From Prescottella equi (GTDB taxonomy: Bacteria > Actinomycetota > Actinomycetes > Mycobacteriales > Mycobacteriaceae), in contig NZ_LWTX01000003.1 in the NCBI RefSeq assembly GCF_002094305.1, positions 310,001 through 374,000 on the forward strand: a DNA stretch of 64,000 bases, given 5' to 3'. The translations under genes were made by a program, and so were the position numbers. Shown here piece after piece: positions 1 through 8,482 of the stretch. The stretch's first letter is position 1. Each line of letters opens with the position of its first letter. A model generated the notes under the pieces. It did no database searches. It was not told the origin of the DNA and saw only the letters and a program-made list of their open reading frames with translations.

Positions 1-149
1 GTACCTCCTCGACTCGGTCGCGCCCAGCGCCCCTCGGCGTCCGGGACGGCGTCCACGCAGCCGTTGCCGCGTTGCGCACACCACCCTACGGAATCGGGCT
101 AACGTGCAGTACAGACGCCGTTCAACCGTACGCCGACCCGGAGGACCCG

Positions 150-1670
150 ATGAGCGAGACCGACGCGAGAACTGCCCGGCACGTCGACGTCCTCGTCGTG
201 GGTGCCGGACTGTCCGGCATCGGCGTCGCCGCCCGCCTGCGTCGCGAGCACCCCGAGCGGACCCTCGCCATCCTGGAATCGCGCGCGGCTTCCGGCGGAA
301 CCTGGGATCTGTTCCGCTACCCCGGCATTCGCTCCGACTCGGACGTCCAGACCTACGGGTACGACTTCAAGCCGTGGAAGGGCCGCAAGGCGCTCGCACC
401 CGCCGCCGACATCCTCGGCTACATCCGTGAGACCGCCCGTGAGTACGACCTCGATCGGCACATCCACTACCACCACAGGGTGATCCGTGCCGACTGGTCA
501 CGATCCGATGCCCGCTGGACCGTGGTCGCACGGATCGGTGACACCGACGAGACCGCGACGTTCACGACGAACTGGTTGTTCTGCGCCAGCGGCTATTACA
601 ACTACGACCGGGGGTACACCCCGCAGTTGCCGGGCGTCGAGCGCTTCGCCGGGCAACTCGTGCATCCGCAGCACTGGCCCGAGGATCTGGACTACGTCGG
701 CAAGCAGGTCGTCGTGATCGGCTCCGGGGCCACCGCCGTCACGCTCATCCCGGCGATGGCGGACGCCACCGGTCATGTCACGATGCTCCAGCGATCGCCC
801 TCGTACATCATTCCGTTGCCGGCCGAAGACGCCCTGTCGAGTGTGTTCCGGCGCGTGCTGGGCGACGAGCGCGGCTATCGGCTCACCCGGAAGAAGAACA
901 TCGCCCAGAACGTCTGGATCTACAAGCTCTGTCAACGGTTTCCGCGGCAGGCCCGGGCCGTCATCCGGTGGCTCAACAAGCGCCTGCTTCCGTCGGGTTT
1001 CGATGTCGACACCCATTTCAATCCTCGCTACGACCCGTGGGATCAGCGGCTGTGCGTCGTACCGGGCGGCGATCTGTTCGCGACGATCCGCAAGGGCAAG
1101 GCGTCGGTCGTCACCGACCGGATCGAGACCTTCACCGAGACCGGTATCGCGCTCGAGTCCGGCAGGCACCTCGACGCCGACATCGTGGTCACCGCGACGG
1201 GACTCGACCTGCTGGCGCTCGGCGGTGTGGAACTGCGACTGGACGGCGAACCCGTCGACATCACCGAGCGGCTGGCCTTCAAGGGCACGATGCTCTCCGA
1301 CATCCCGAACTTCTCGTTCGCCGTCGGCTACACGAATGCCCCGTGGACGCTGAAGGTCGATCTGGTGGCCGAATTCCTGTGCCGAGTGCTCACCGAGATG
1401 GATCGGCGCGGCGCCGATGTCGCCGTCGCGGAGAACCGCGAGGAGGGCATGGACACCCGCCCCCTGCTCGACTTCGCTGCCGGCTACGTCCAACGCTCCC
1501 TGGACCTGTGGCCGCAGGCCGGCACAAAAGACCCCTGGAACCTGCAGATGGACTACTACAAGGATGTCGCGGTCCTGCGCGACACCCCGGTCGACGACGG
1601 CACCCTGACCTTCGCCGCGGCCCAGCGGAGACCGACGGAACCGGACGGCGACCTCGTCAGCCCCGACTGA
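150..1670 (+). CDS. flavin-containing monooxygenase, Baeyer-Villiger type
   Basis: FAD- and NADPH-dependent monooxygenase, 506 aa. An N-terminal FAD-binding Rossmann motif GAGLSG lies at residues 18-23, followed by a GGTW segment near residue 50. The Baeyer-Villiger fingerprint FxGxxxHxxxW is complete at 166-176 (FAGQLVHPQHW), and a second nucleotide-binding motif GSGATA starts at 191. This order is typical of type I BVMO and flavin monooxygenases acting on ketones or other lipophilic substrates; the substrate cannot be read from sequence. ATG 150 is chosen because GGAGGA lies 4 bases upstream and the protein then begins shortly before the Rossmann fold. The reading frame extends up to a TTG at 72, but that adds 26 residues of no family character. 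It stands alone, followed after 69 bases by a metal ATPase gene. Confidence 0.85.
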   Translation: MSETDARTARHVDVLVVGAGLSGIGVAARLRREHPERTLAILESRAASGGTWDLFRYPGIRSDSDVQTYGYDFKPWKGRKALAPAADILGYIRETAREYDLDRHIHYHHRVIRADWSRSDARWTVVARIGDTDETATFTTNWLFCASGYYNYDRGYTPQLPGVERFAGQLVHPQHWPEDLDYVGKQVVVIGSGATAVTLIPAMADATGHVTMLQRSPSYIIPLPAEDALSSVFRRVLGDERGYRLTRKKNIAQNVWIYKLCQRFPRQARAVIRWLNKRLLPSGFDVDTHFNPRYDPWDQRLCVVPGGDLFATIRKGKASVVTDRIETFTETGIALESGRHLDADIVVTATGLDLLALGGVELRLDGEPVDITERLAFKGTMLSDIPNFSFAVGYTNAPWTLKVDLVAEFLCRVLTEMDRRGADVAVAENREEGMDTRPLLDFAAGYVQRSLDLWPQAGTKDPWNLQMDYYKDVAVLRDTPVDDGTLTFAAAQRRPTEPDGDLVSPD

Positions 1671-1739
1671 CCGGTCTGCTCCGGCAACGCATGCAGCCGC
1701 GGTACCGTCGAGGTGACATCGCGAGAGCCTGGGAGCGTC

Positions 1740-4088
1740 ATGGTGGATGCCGCGTCCGACGGACGATCCAGGCGGCGTGCACTGTTGCGCCGCCTGCGGG
1801 AACCCGCCCTACTGGCAGTCACGCTCGCAGCCCTCGTGGCCGGTGGCATCGCCTGGCTTTCGGGGGCGCGCGACGTCTCGGATGCGTGCTGGATCGCCGG
1901 GACCGTCGTCGCGATCGTGCCCGCCACGTGGTGGGTGGTCGACGCCCTTCGTCACCGCCGTGTCGGCGTCGATCTCATCGCCGTGCTCTCGCTCGTCGGC
2001 ACGCTTCTCGTGGGGGAGTATCTGGCGGGCGCACTGATCGGCGTGATGCTGGCGACCGGCCAGGCCCTCGACGCGGCCGCGGAACGACGCGCCACCAAGG
2101 ACCTGCGCTCGCTGCTCGACCATGCGCCACGGACCGCGCGACGCCGGGTCGGCGACACCGTCGAGACCGTCCCGCTCGAAGCCGTCGTTGCCGGCGACGC
2201 CCTCGTCGTCGGTCCCGGCGAGGTGGTGCCCGTCGACGGCTGGGTCACCTCGGAGGTGGCGGTTCTCGACGAGTCCGTACTCACCGGCGAACCGCTCGCC
2301 GTGCAGCGCCGACGCGGCGAGGCGATTCGCAGCGGAACGGTCGACGCCGGTGGCGCTTTCGAGATGCAGGCGCGCACCACCGCGGACCTGAGTACGTACG
2401 CCGGAATCGTGCGCCTGGCCCAGGATGCCGCCGCCGAGAGCGCTCCCGTCGTCCGGGTCGCGGACCGCATCGCCGGCTGGTTCCTACCCGTAGCGCTGGC
2501 CGTGGCAGGTGCCGCCTGGCTACTCAGCGGCTCGGCGACCCGCGCCGTCGCCGTTCTCGTCGTCGCCACACCCTGCCCACTGCTGCTGGCCGCGCCCGTC
2601 GCGATCGTGTCGGGTCTGTCCCGCGCCTCGCGCCGCGGCGTCGTGGTCCGTAACGGCGGGGCGCTCGAGAATCTGGGGCATGCAACCACATTGGTGATGG
2701 ACAAGACCGGCACGCTCACCACCGGCCGACCCACCGGGACCGATGTGCTCACCGCGCCCGGCGGTGACACCTCCGAGGTGCTGCGCCTGGCCGCGTCGGC
2801 CGATCAGCTGTCACCGCACGTGCTCGCCGAGGCCATCGTGCAGGAGGCGAAGGTGCGGGGCCTGGACCTGTCCCTGCCGACCGACGTGGACGAGGAGGCC
2901 GGTACCGCAGTGACCGCCACCGTCGACGGACATCGCGTCAGCGTCGGCACCCTGAACCTGCCGGACGATGCTCCGGGCTGGGCCCGGTCGGCGCACGGAC
3001 GGGCCGTCCTCGACGGGGCGGCAGTCGCCTGGGTCACCGTCGACGACCGGCTGACCGGCGCGATCCTGCTGATCGACCCGGTGCGCCGCGACGCCTCCCG
3101 CACCCTCCGGCGCCTCCGCGCCGCCGGCCTGAACCGGTTGGTCATGCTCACCGGGGACCGCCGCGAACCGGCGGAGGAGATCGGGGCGGTCCTCGGCCTC
3201 GACGCGGTCCGCGCCGAACAGAGCCCCGCCGACAAGGTGGCGGGGGTGCGGGCGGAACGGGAGCGAGCGGTCACCGTCATGGTCGGCGACGGGGTCAACG
3301 ACGCACCCGCCCTGGCGGCCGCGACCGTCGGCGTGGCAATGGGCGCCCGCGGGTCGACGGCGACCTCCGAGGCGGCGGACGTCGTGCTCACCACGGACCG
3401 TCTCGACCACCTCGCGGACGCCATGGCGATCGCGCGACGCTCCCGGCGGATCGCGGTGCAGAGCGCGGCCGTCGGCATGGGATTGTCCTTGGTAGCCATG
3501 GGCTTCGCCGCCTTCGGCCTGTTACCACCCGCGGTCGGTGCGCTGCTCCAGGAAGGCATCGACGTGGCGGTGATCCTCAACGCGCTGCGCGCGCTGGGCG
3601 GCGATCGGGCCGAGGAGGTTCCGCTGCCCGAGGACACCGAGGCGATGCTGCATCGGTTCTCCGCCGAGCACGACGAGCTCCGCGACCAACTCACGATCCT
3701 GCGCGACACCGCCGACCTGCTCGCAACCGGTGATCTCGAGGCCGCCCACGCCGCGCTTCGCCGCGTCGACGCCTTCCTGTTCGACACCCTCCTGCCCCAC
3801 GAGGAGGCTGAGGACCGCGAGCTGTATCCGGCGCTCGCCACGCCCCTCGGCAACGCGGAGGCGACGGCGACGATGAGCCGCATGCACGCCGAGATCGACC
3901 GCCTCGCCCGTCGGTTGCGCACCCACCTCACCCGCGCCGACGGGGCCGGCGGCATCACCCCGGACCAGGTCGACGACCTACTGGCGTGCCTGTACGGACT
4001 GCACGCGCTGCTGCGGTTGCACTTCGTCCAGGAAGAGGAGAACTACTTCACCCTCGCCCCCGAATCCGACGCCGCCCCCAACAGCTGA
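1740..4088 (+). CDS. P1B-5-type metal-transporting ATPase with C-terminal hemerythrin domain
   Basis: Integral membrane P-type ATPase, 782 aa, expected to export a transition metal using ATP. The actuator loop reads TGEP at 182-185 instead of the usual TGES. The transmembrane metal motif is TPCP at 277-280, the phosphorylation site is D321 in DKTGTLT, and the hinge motif GDGVND is at 516-521. There is no N-terminal CxxC metal-binding domain. From about residue 635 a helical hemerythrin-like domain follows with candidate iron ligands H638, H644, H687-E-E-A-E691, H716, H755, H761 and E765-767. A TPC motif plus a C-terminal hemerythrin domain is the described hallmark of P1B-5 ATPases such as Sinorhizobium Nia, linked to Ni and Fe. 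The start at 1740 has GGGAG 4 bases upstream; a GTG at 1713 would add 9 residues. Confidence 0.88.
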   Translation: MVDAASDGRSRRRALLRRLREPALLAVTLAALVAGGIAWLSGARDVSDACWIAGTVVAIVPATWWVVDALRHRRVGVDLIAVLSLVGTLLVGEYLAGALIGVMLATGQALDAAAERRATKDLRSLLDHAPRTARRRVGDTVETVPLEAVVAGDALVVGPGEVVPVDGWVTSEVAVLDESVLTGEPLAVQRRRGEAIRSGTVDAGGAFEMQARTTADLSTYAGIVRLAQDAAAESAPVVRVADRIAGWFLPVALAVAGAAWLLSGSATRAVAVLVVATPCPLLLAAPVAIVSGLSRASRRGVVVRNGGALENLGHATTLVMDKTGTLTTGRPTGTDVLTAPGGDTSEVLRLAASADQLSPHVLAEAIVQEAKVRGLDLSLPTDVDEEAGTAVTATVDGHRVSVGTLNLPDDAPGWARSAHGRAVLDGAAVAWVTVDDRLTGAILLIDPVRRDASRTLRRLRAAGLNRLVMLTGDRREPAEEIGAVLGLDAVRAEQSPADKVAGVRAERERAVTVMVGDGVNDAPALAAATVGVAMGARGSTATSEAADVVLTTDRLDHLADAMAIARRSRRIAVQSAAVGMGLSLVAMGFAAFGLLPPAVGALLQEGIDVAVILNALRALGGDRAEEVPLPEDTEAMLHRFSAEHDELRDQLTILRDTADLLATGDLEAAHAALRRVDAFLFDTLLPHEEAEDRELYPALATPLGNAEATATMSRMHAEIDRLARRLRTHLTRADGAGGITPDQVDDLLACLYGLHALLRLHFVQEEENYFTLAPESDAAPNS

Positions 4089-4238
4089 CGCCGCCGGGGA
4101 CCCCCACGGCGCGGCCACCCGCCACCACGGGGCAAATCCCCCTACAGCCCCGGACGAGGCCCCACTAGCGTTCAGAAGTGCCGGCCGATTCGTCGGACGG
4201 CCCACGGCCTCCCGGACCCCCGACCTGGCGGGCCGTGG

Positions 4239-4278
4239 TCGGGTGGTGACGCAGAACGCGTTCGGCGTCACCACCCGA
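4239..4278. repeat. 40-base near-perfect palindrome
   Basis: The outer arms CGGGTGGTGACGC (4240-4252) and GCGTCACCACCCG (4265-4277) are perfect reverse complements, extended by one T-A pair. The centre GAACGCGTTC (4254-4263) is itself a palindrome, so the whole element has only one mismatched pair (4253/4264). It lies 150 bases after the P1B-5 ATPase stop codon and has no T-run. It may be a strong hairpin terminator, a binding site for a dimeric protein, or a member of a dispersed repeat family. Confidence 0.7.
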
Positions 4279-4610
4279 TCCCCGAAAACCGCCGACACGC
4301 CGCCGTTGTTGCCACATCATCGGACGCTCGCCTACAGTGCCAACAGCGCACTCCATACGGGGTCTCCTGCAGCCTTGTCCACGTCGGGTCTGCCTGTAGC
4401 GCATCGTGCACCGGCATGTCACCCTCTTGGCGTTCTGCATCTTCGTCACGCGAATCGAACAGAACGCCGAACCGACTCGGCTCGTGTGGCTTCACGCAAG
4501 CACTCGAGCCGTTCGGCCGCCGGGCGTGCGATCCGACACCCCGACGCGGATCGCCCGTCCGGCGGTCGTCTCCTTCCCGACATTCGCCCGGGATGCGGGC
4601 ATGACTGCTG

Positions 4611-4627
4611 TCTGGTAATCAACCAGA
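4611..4627. promoter_or_regulatory. candidate operator dyad upstream of SDR gene
   Basis: TCTGGT-N5-ACCAGA is a perfect 6-base inverted repeat that ends 31 bases before the GTG start of the SDR gene. That is where a repressor would block transcription or promoter clearance. No regulator gene is adjacent, so the binding protein is unknown. Confidence 0.35.
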
Positions 4628-4658
4628 GGCACGAAGATGTCGGGGACAGGGGAATTCA

Positions 4659-5480
4659 GTGGAGTATTTCGATCGTCGCGTCGTCGCGGTGACCGGTGCG
4701 GGTTCAGGGATCGGCCGCGAACTGGCTTTGCGATTGGCGCAGTCGGGGGCATCTCTGGCACTCGCCGACGTCGACTCCGCCGCACTCGACGTCACGGCCG
4801 AGACCTGCCGCCGAATCGGCGCCGACGTCGCGACCACAGCACTCGACGTCATCGACCGAACAGCGGTAGCGGCCTTCGCCACCGACACCGTCGGACGGTT
4901 CGGCGGAGTCGACGTCATTGTGAACAACGCCGGGGTCCTCTTCAGCGGCAACGTAGTCGACGCCGACTATGCGGATCTCGAACATGTCGTGAACGTCGAC
5001 TTCTGGGGTGTCGTCAACGGCACCAAGGAGTTCCTTCCGCACATCCTGAAGTCCGAACGCGGCCACGTCGTCAACCTGTCGTCGGCCTTCGGGCTGATGG
5101 CCGCCCCCGGCTATTCCGCATACAACGCCGCGAAGTTCGCGGTGCGCGGCTTCACCGAATCGCTCCGGCAGGAAATGGAGAGCGCCGGACATCGTGTCAA
5201 GGTCACCTGCGTCTACCCGGGCGGGGTGCGGACACCCATCGCACGCACGGCGCGCATTGCAGCGGGCGTCGACCACGCCGACGTCGTGGCGTCGTTCGAA
5301 CAGCGGATCGCCCGCACAGACCCTGCCGATGCTGCTCGGACGATCCTGCGGGGTGTCGAACGCGGACGCCCACGCGTGCTCGTCGGTCCCGACGCCCGCG
5401 TGGTGGACGTCGTCACCCGGATCCTCGGGCCCGGCTACCAATGGCTGCTGCCCGCGGCCAAGCGCCTGGCCTCACGGTAG
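4659..5480 (+). CDS. short-chain dehydrogenase/reductase (SDR)
   Basis: Classical SDR of 273 aa, an NAD(P)-dependent oxidoreductase. The cofactor motif TGAGSGIG is near residue 13, the NNAG motif follows in mid-domain, and the active-site YSAYNAAK segment contains the YxxxK pair, with a serine about a dozen residues before it in NLSSAFG. The extended C-terminal half (residues 190-273) is typical of membrane-associated or lipid-acting actinobacterial SDRs. GTG 4659 is preceded by AGGGGA with a 5-base spacer. The PAS/GAF-like gene follows after 68 bases on the same strand. The substrate is unknown. Confidence 0.85.
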   Translation: MEYFDRRVVAVTGAGSGIGRELALRLAQSGASLALADVDSAALDVTAETCRRIGADVATTALDVIDRTAVAAFATDTVGRFGGVDVIVNNAGVLFSGNVVDADYADLEHVVNVDFWGVVNGTKEFLPHILKSERGHVVNLSSAFGLMAAPGYSAYNAAKFAVRGFTESLRQEMESAGHRVKVTCVYPGGVRTPIARTARIAAGVDHADVVASFEQRIARTDPADAARTILRGVERGRPRVLVGPDARVVDVVTRILGPGYQWLLPAAKRLASR

Positions 5481-5548
5481 GCAGGTCTCGCGTGCCGCTC
5501 CTCCCGGAGCGGGTTCACATCATCACAACTGGGGGGATGAAAGTACGC

Positions 5549-6583
5549 ATGACACCGGAGTGGTTGCTGATCGACACCTTCGGCGGTGCAGAGCCTGCAC
5601 TGATCGGTCTCGGGTCGACCCCCAAACCGTTCGTCGCTCTCGATCGTCACTTCAAAACTCGCCGCAGACAGAGGAACCGGTCCCTCGACGACATCCGTTC
5701 CACGGTGCTGGAGGTCATGGCCGATCCGCACGATCGACCGATCGACCGGACCACCGACGACGGCGACCACCGGATCGTGGCCGTGCCACTGCTCAACTCG
5801 GAGGGACGCCTGCACGGCATTCACCTGTGGCGCGGTGGCGTCTCGGACGAACTTCCGAGGCGGGATCCCGTCGGCGCGTGGCACTTCAACCTGACGGCAG
5901 GAACCGCGAGCGGTAGTGAGGACCTGTTCGATCTGTACGGGGTGGCACCCGAGGACCGCAGATCCGAGGCGGCACTGTCGGGCGCGTTCAACAGGTTGGT
6001 CACCAACCACGACGAGGGTCAGGCACTCGCGAAGATAGTGCAGTCCGAGCCCGGCACCGAACACCAGGCGGTATGGAAGGTGCGGCGCGACGACGGCGTC
6101 GAACGCGCCGCACACTTCTCGTGCCGAATGCTCGACGAACGACCGGAACCGGACGCTCCCCGCGTGGTCATCCTGCGCGGCGTCACCCACGACATCGGTC
6201 CCGCCGAACACGTTTCGTCGGCACCTCCGCCGGTCATCCTCGAGCACCGAGTCCTCGACGCGGTGCTCGCCCCCGGCCACTACCACGCATACGTCGACCT
6301 GAAACGCCTCACCCTGATCAAGTGGCGCAACCAGCCGATGCCCGGGATCGCCTGGGGCAACGCTGTCGGCGAACCGAAGCCGGCGATCCACCCGGACGAT
6401 CTCCCTCTCGCCAGGGCGATGGCGAAGGATCTCGCGCACCGGAAGGTCGAGGGCGTGATCCGGTGCCGCGGACTCGACGGCGCATGGAAGCCCCTGCACC
6501 TGTCGGTGGCGCTCATGGCATTCGACGAGTCCACGCACGGCGGCCTGGTCACCGTGACGGAGGCCCCGACCGTTCACGAATGA
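5549..6583 (+). CDS. PAS/GAF-like regulatory protein (DUF5593-type)
   Basis: Predicted cytoplasmic protein of 344 aa. The N-terminus (residues 1-90, starting MTPEWLLIDTFGG) resembles the actinobacterial GAF-like DUF5593 domain. The middle (about 105-215) has PAS character, with a WHFNLTAG segment and a VWKVRRDDG strand pair. A further PAS-like segment fills the C-terminus (HPDDLPLARAMAKDL then RCRGLDGAWKPL). No kinase, HTH or cyclase output domain is present, so it is probably a sensor or adaptor. ATG 5549 is chosen because GGGGGG lies 12 bases upstream; ATG 5537 abuts the G-run and GTG 5492 is a longer alternative. The stop codon lies inside a terminator hairpin. Confidence 0.65.
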   Translation: MTPEWLLIDTFGGAEPALIGLGSTPKPFVALDRHFKTRRRQRNRSLDDIRSTVLEVMADPHDRPIDRTTDDGDHRIVAVPLLNSEGRLHGIHLWRGGVSDELPRRDPVGAWHFNLTAGTASGSEDLFDLYGVAPEDRRSEAALSGAFNRLVTNHDEGQALAKIVQSEPGTEHQAVWKVRRDDGVERAAHFSCRMLDERPEPDAPRVVILRGVTHDIGPAEHVSSAPPPVILEHRVLDAVLAPGHYHAYVDLKRLTLIKWRNQPMPGIAWGNAVGEPKPAIHPDDLPLARAMAKDLAHRKVEGVIRCRGLDGAWKPLHLSVALMAFDESTHGGLVTVTEAPTVHE

Positions 6584-6596
6584 ACGATCGGGGCCT
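6561..6596. terminator. bidirectional terminator overlapping a stop codon
   Basis: The 16-base arms AGGCCCCGACCGTTCA (6561-6576) and TGAACGATCGGGGCCT (6581-6596) pair with a single mismatch around a CGAA tetraloop. The TGA that starts the right arm is the stop codon of the PAS-like gene. The convergent cutinase-like gene ends at 6617, so the hairpin can serve both transcripts. Confidence 0.75.
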
Positions 6597-6616
6597 GCCG
6601 TGCGAACCCGCGACAG

Positions 6617-8356
6617 CTAGCCGCTCGGTGTGGGGGCTGCGCTGGACGTCGTCGTCGGGGCCACGGTGGTGGTCTGCGGGGCCGACGTGGACGCATCCGC
6701 CGGGGACGAAACATCTTCCGTCCCAGCTGTCGTGGTCTCGGGCACCACAACCTCCGGTGTCGTAGCGGGCGCGGGAGCCTGCGGGGTGGGCGAGGCGGCC
6801 GTGGTGGCCGCCGGCGGCTGTCCGGCCGAAGCGCTCGGCTGCGTGGAGGACGGGGTCCCGGGGGACGGTGCTGTGGAGGACGGGGCCGCGGAGGACGTGA
6901 CCTCGTTCAGTGCCGCAGCCAGTTCCGCCGCACTGGGTTTGGCCGCCGCATTCACCTGCTGTCCGTTCTGAGCCTGCTTCGCGAGGTGGGTCAGCCACGC
7001 AGCCGCGTAGTCCGCCGAGGTGAGCGGCTTACCGTTCGCCTGGTCGGCGTCGCGCCAGTAGTCGAAGTGGTGCCCGACATCCGGACCCAACGTCAGCTGG
7101 TACGGATCGCTCATGATCACCGGGATCGTGTTCTGGTTCGTCACGATCAGACCGACGATCTCCTTGAACAGCTTCTGCGGCAGGTACGCCAGCGGTGACA
7201 TCTTCTCGACCTGGATCGAATCCGTCTCTCCCGAAACGGGAGTCGAGATGTCCGAATCAGTGGTTGCGTTGTCGGTACCGGTCTCCGACTGCTTCGTCGT
7301 CGTGGTCGGCGGCGCGGTGGGCCGGGTGTACGACGGATTCGACACCGTGAGCAATACGTCCAGGAACGTCTCGTCGTTCTGCATCCAGTCCGGCTGCGCC
7401 TGGATGTGCGCGAAGGCGTCGAGCGCGATCCGGGAAAGGACCGTCGCGACGTCGACGCCGGTGGCCGGCGTCAACTGTTCCCGCTCGAGTGCGTCGATGT
7501 TCAGCTGTCGGCCCACGTTCACCACCAGCTGCAACAACGAGATGTTCTGCGGCGCTGCACAGGTGAGGTCACCGTCCGAGCAGAACGACGCGATGCGACC
7601 GGCCAGTGCACCGAAATCGGAGCCCCCGGTATCCGGTGTCACACCCTGACCGGGGACCGGGTTCCTGCCGTTCTGGTACTTCACGTCGAAGCCGTCCGGA
7701 TTGGTGAACGGGTTCTTCGCACCGGGAAACGGGCCCTGCCCCTCCGCGCGACCGGCATCGGCGAGGATGACGACCCCGACCACGTTCGCCGGATCGACGA
7801 TGCCGTAACCGCCTTCGGCGCTCGCGTCCTGGTGGCCGACGTTCATCGCGACGCGGCGGGCCACGTCGGCGCCCTCGCTGTAGCCGACGATCGCGAACTT
7901 GGTGTCCGGGCAGGACGCCCGAATCGCCTTGATCACCGATTCGGTGTTCGCGACACCGGTGGTCACGGCGTTCTCGTAGCTGGCCATGTCCGCCGGGTAG
8001 GCGATGTACATCGCGGCGTACGAGCCCGGCGCGACCGCCTTCAGCGGCGCATTTGACGCCTGGTCGATCCAGTCACTGACGTAGTCGTCCGCCGAGGCCG
8101 CCGGCAACTCCCGACCGTTCGCGTCGACGAGCATCTTCGTGGTGCCGGAGCGAGGCGTGTCACCGCGTCCCGCGATCGACAAGGTCACCATGTCGTGGCA
8201 ATCGGTGGTCGACGCCGTCAGCGCGGTGTCCATGGTGCGCGGCGGGGAGGACCACAACGCCCACGTCAGAACCACCAGCAACGCCACCCCCAGTGCGATC
8301 GGGGTGAGCACCCGCGTCGCGCCGCGGTGCCGCTCGAGAAAGCCGTGAATAGCCAT
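6617..8356 (-). CDS. membrane-anchored cutinase-like serine esterase with long C-terminal tail
   Basis: Cutinase-family alpha/beta hydrolase, 579 aa, probably anchored in the membrane and acting outside the cell. One transmembrane helix (about residues 15-32, TPIALGVALLVVLTWALW) precedes the catalytic domain. The nucleophile elbow is GYSEGAD, an acid is likely in the CSDGDLTC segment, and HHFDYW far downstream is a possible catalytic histidine region. Actinobacterial relatives act on lipid or mycolate esters. The last 100 residues or so are Ala/Pro/Ser/Thr-rich low complexity, absent from ordinary cutinases, and could span the cell wall. ATG 8356 has GGGGAG 5 bases upstream; the frame continues to 8416 without a better start. 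It is convergent with the PAS-like gene across a shared terminator. Confidence 0.78.
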   Translation of the reverse strand: MAIHGFLERHRGATRVLTPIALGVALLVVLTWALWSSPPRTMDTALTASTTDCHDMVTLSIAGRGDTPRSGTTKMLVDANGRELPAASADDYVSDWIDQASNAPLKAVAPGSYAAMYIAYPADMASYENAVTTGVANTESVIKAIRASCPDTKFAIVGYSEGADVARRVAMNVGHQDASAEGGYGIVDPANVVGVVILADAGRAEGQGPFPGAKNPFTNPDGFDVKYQNGRNPVPGQGVTPDTGGSDFGALAGRIASFCSDGDLTCAAPQNISLLQLVVNVGRQLNIDALEREQLTPATGVDVATVLSRIALDAFAHIQAQPDWMQNDETFLDVLLTVSNPSYTRPTAPPTTTTKQSETGTDNATTDSDISTPVSGETDSIQVEKMSPLAYLPQKLFKEIVGLIVTNQNTIPVIMSDPYQLTLGPDVGHHFDYWRDADQANGKPLTSADYAAAWLTHLAKQAQNGQQVNAAAKPSAAELAAALNEVTSSAAPSSTAPSPGTPSSTQPSASAGQPPAATTAASPTPQAPAPATTPEVVVPETTTAGTEDVSSPADASTSAPQTTTVAPTTTSSAAPTPSG

Positions 8357-8482
8357 GTCCACTCCCCAAACCCGACTCACGGAAGACACGTGGACAGCCC
8401 CCGGTCCGCGCGTCACGTCATGGAGGAAGTCGGGCGGTCGACCGGACGCGTTACATCACGGCTGTGCACACTCCCGGCATCG

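Larger units (their letters stand above)
4089..4658. other. 570-base gap without a convincing gene
   Basis: Short open frames exist on both strands but none has a plausible ribosome binding site together with recognisable protein character. The gap holds a 40-base near-perfect palindrome at 4239-4278 and a TCTGGT-N5-ACCAGA dyad just before the SDR gene. The stretch from about 4280 to 4620 looks somewhat less GC-rich than the flanking genes. It could contain a small RNA or a decayed gene; I cannot support either. Confidence 0.6.

Noticed and set aside
1-149. Partial upstream gene or TTG start at 72 for the monooxygenase
   Set aside because: The extra 26 residues match no family and ATG 150 has its own ribosome binding site; no other gene is visible in this stretch.
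968-2653. 561-codon open frame on the plus strand across the monooxygenase and ATPase genes
   Set aside because: It is Arg/Pro/Gly-rich out-of-frame translation of GC-rich coding DNA; the two genes it overlaps have full motifs in their own frames.
4406-4618. Short open frames in the 570-base gap
   Set aside because: No ribosome binding site, and the translations are Arg/Pro/Ser-rich without recognisable features.
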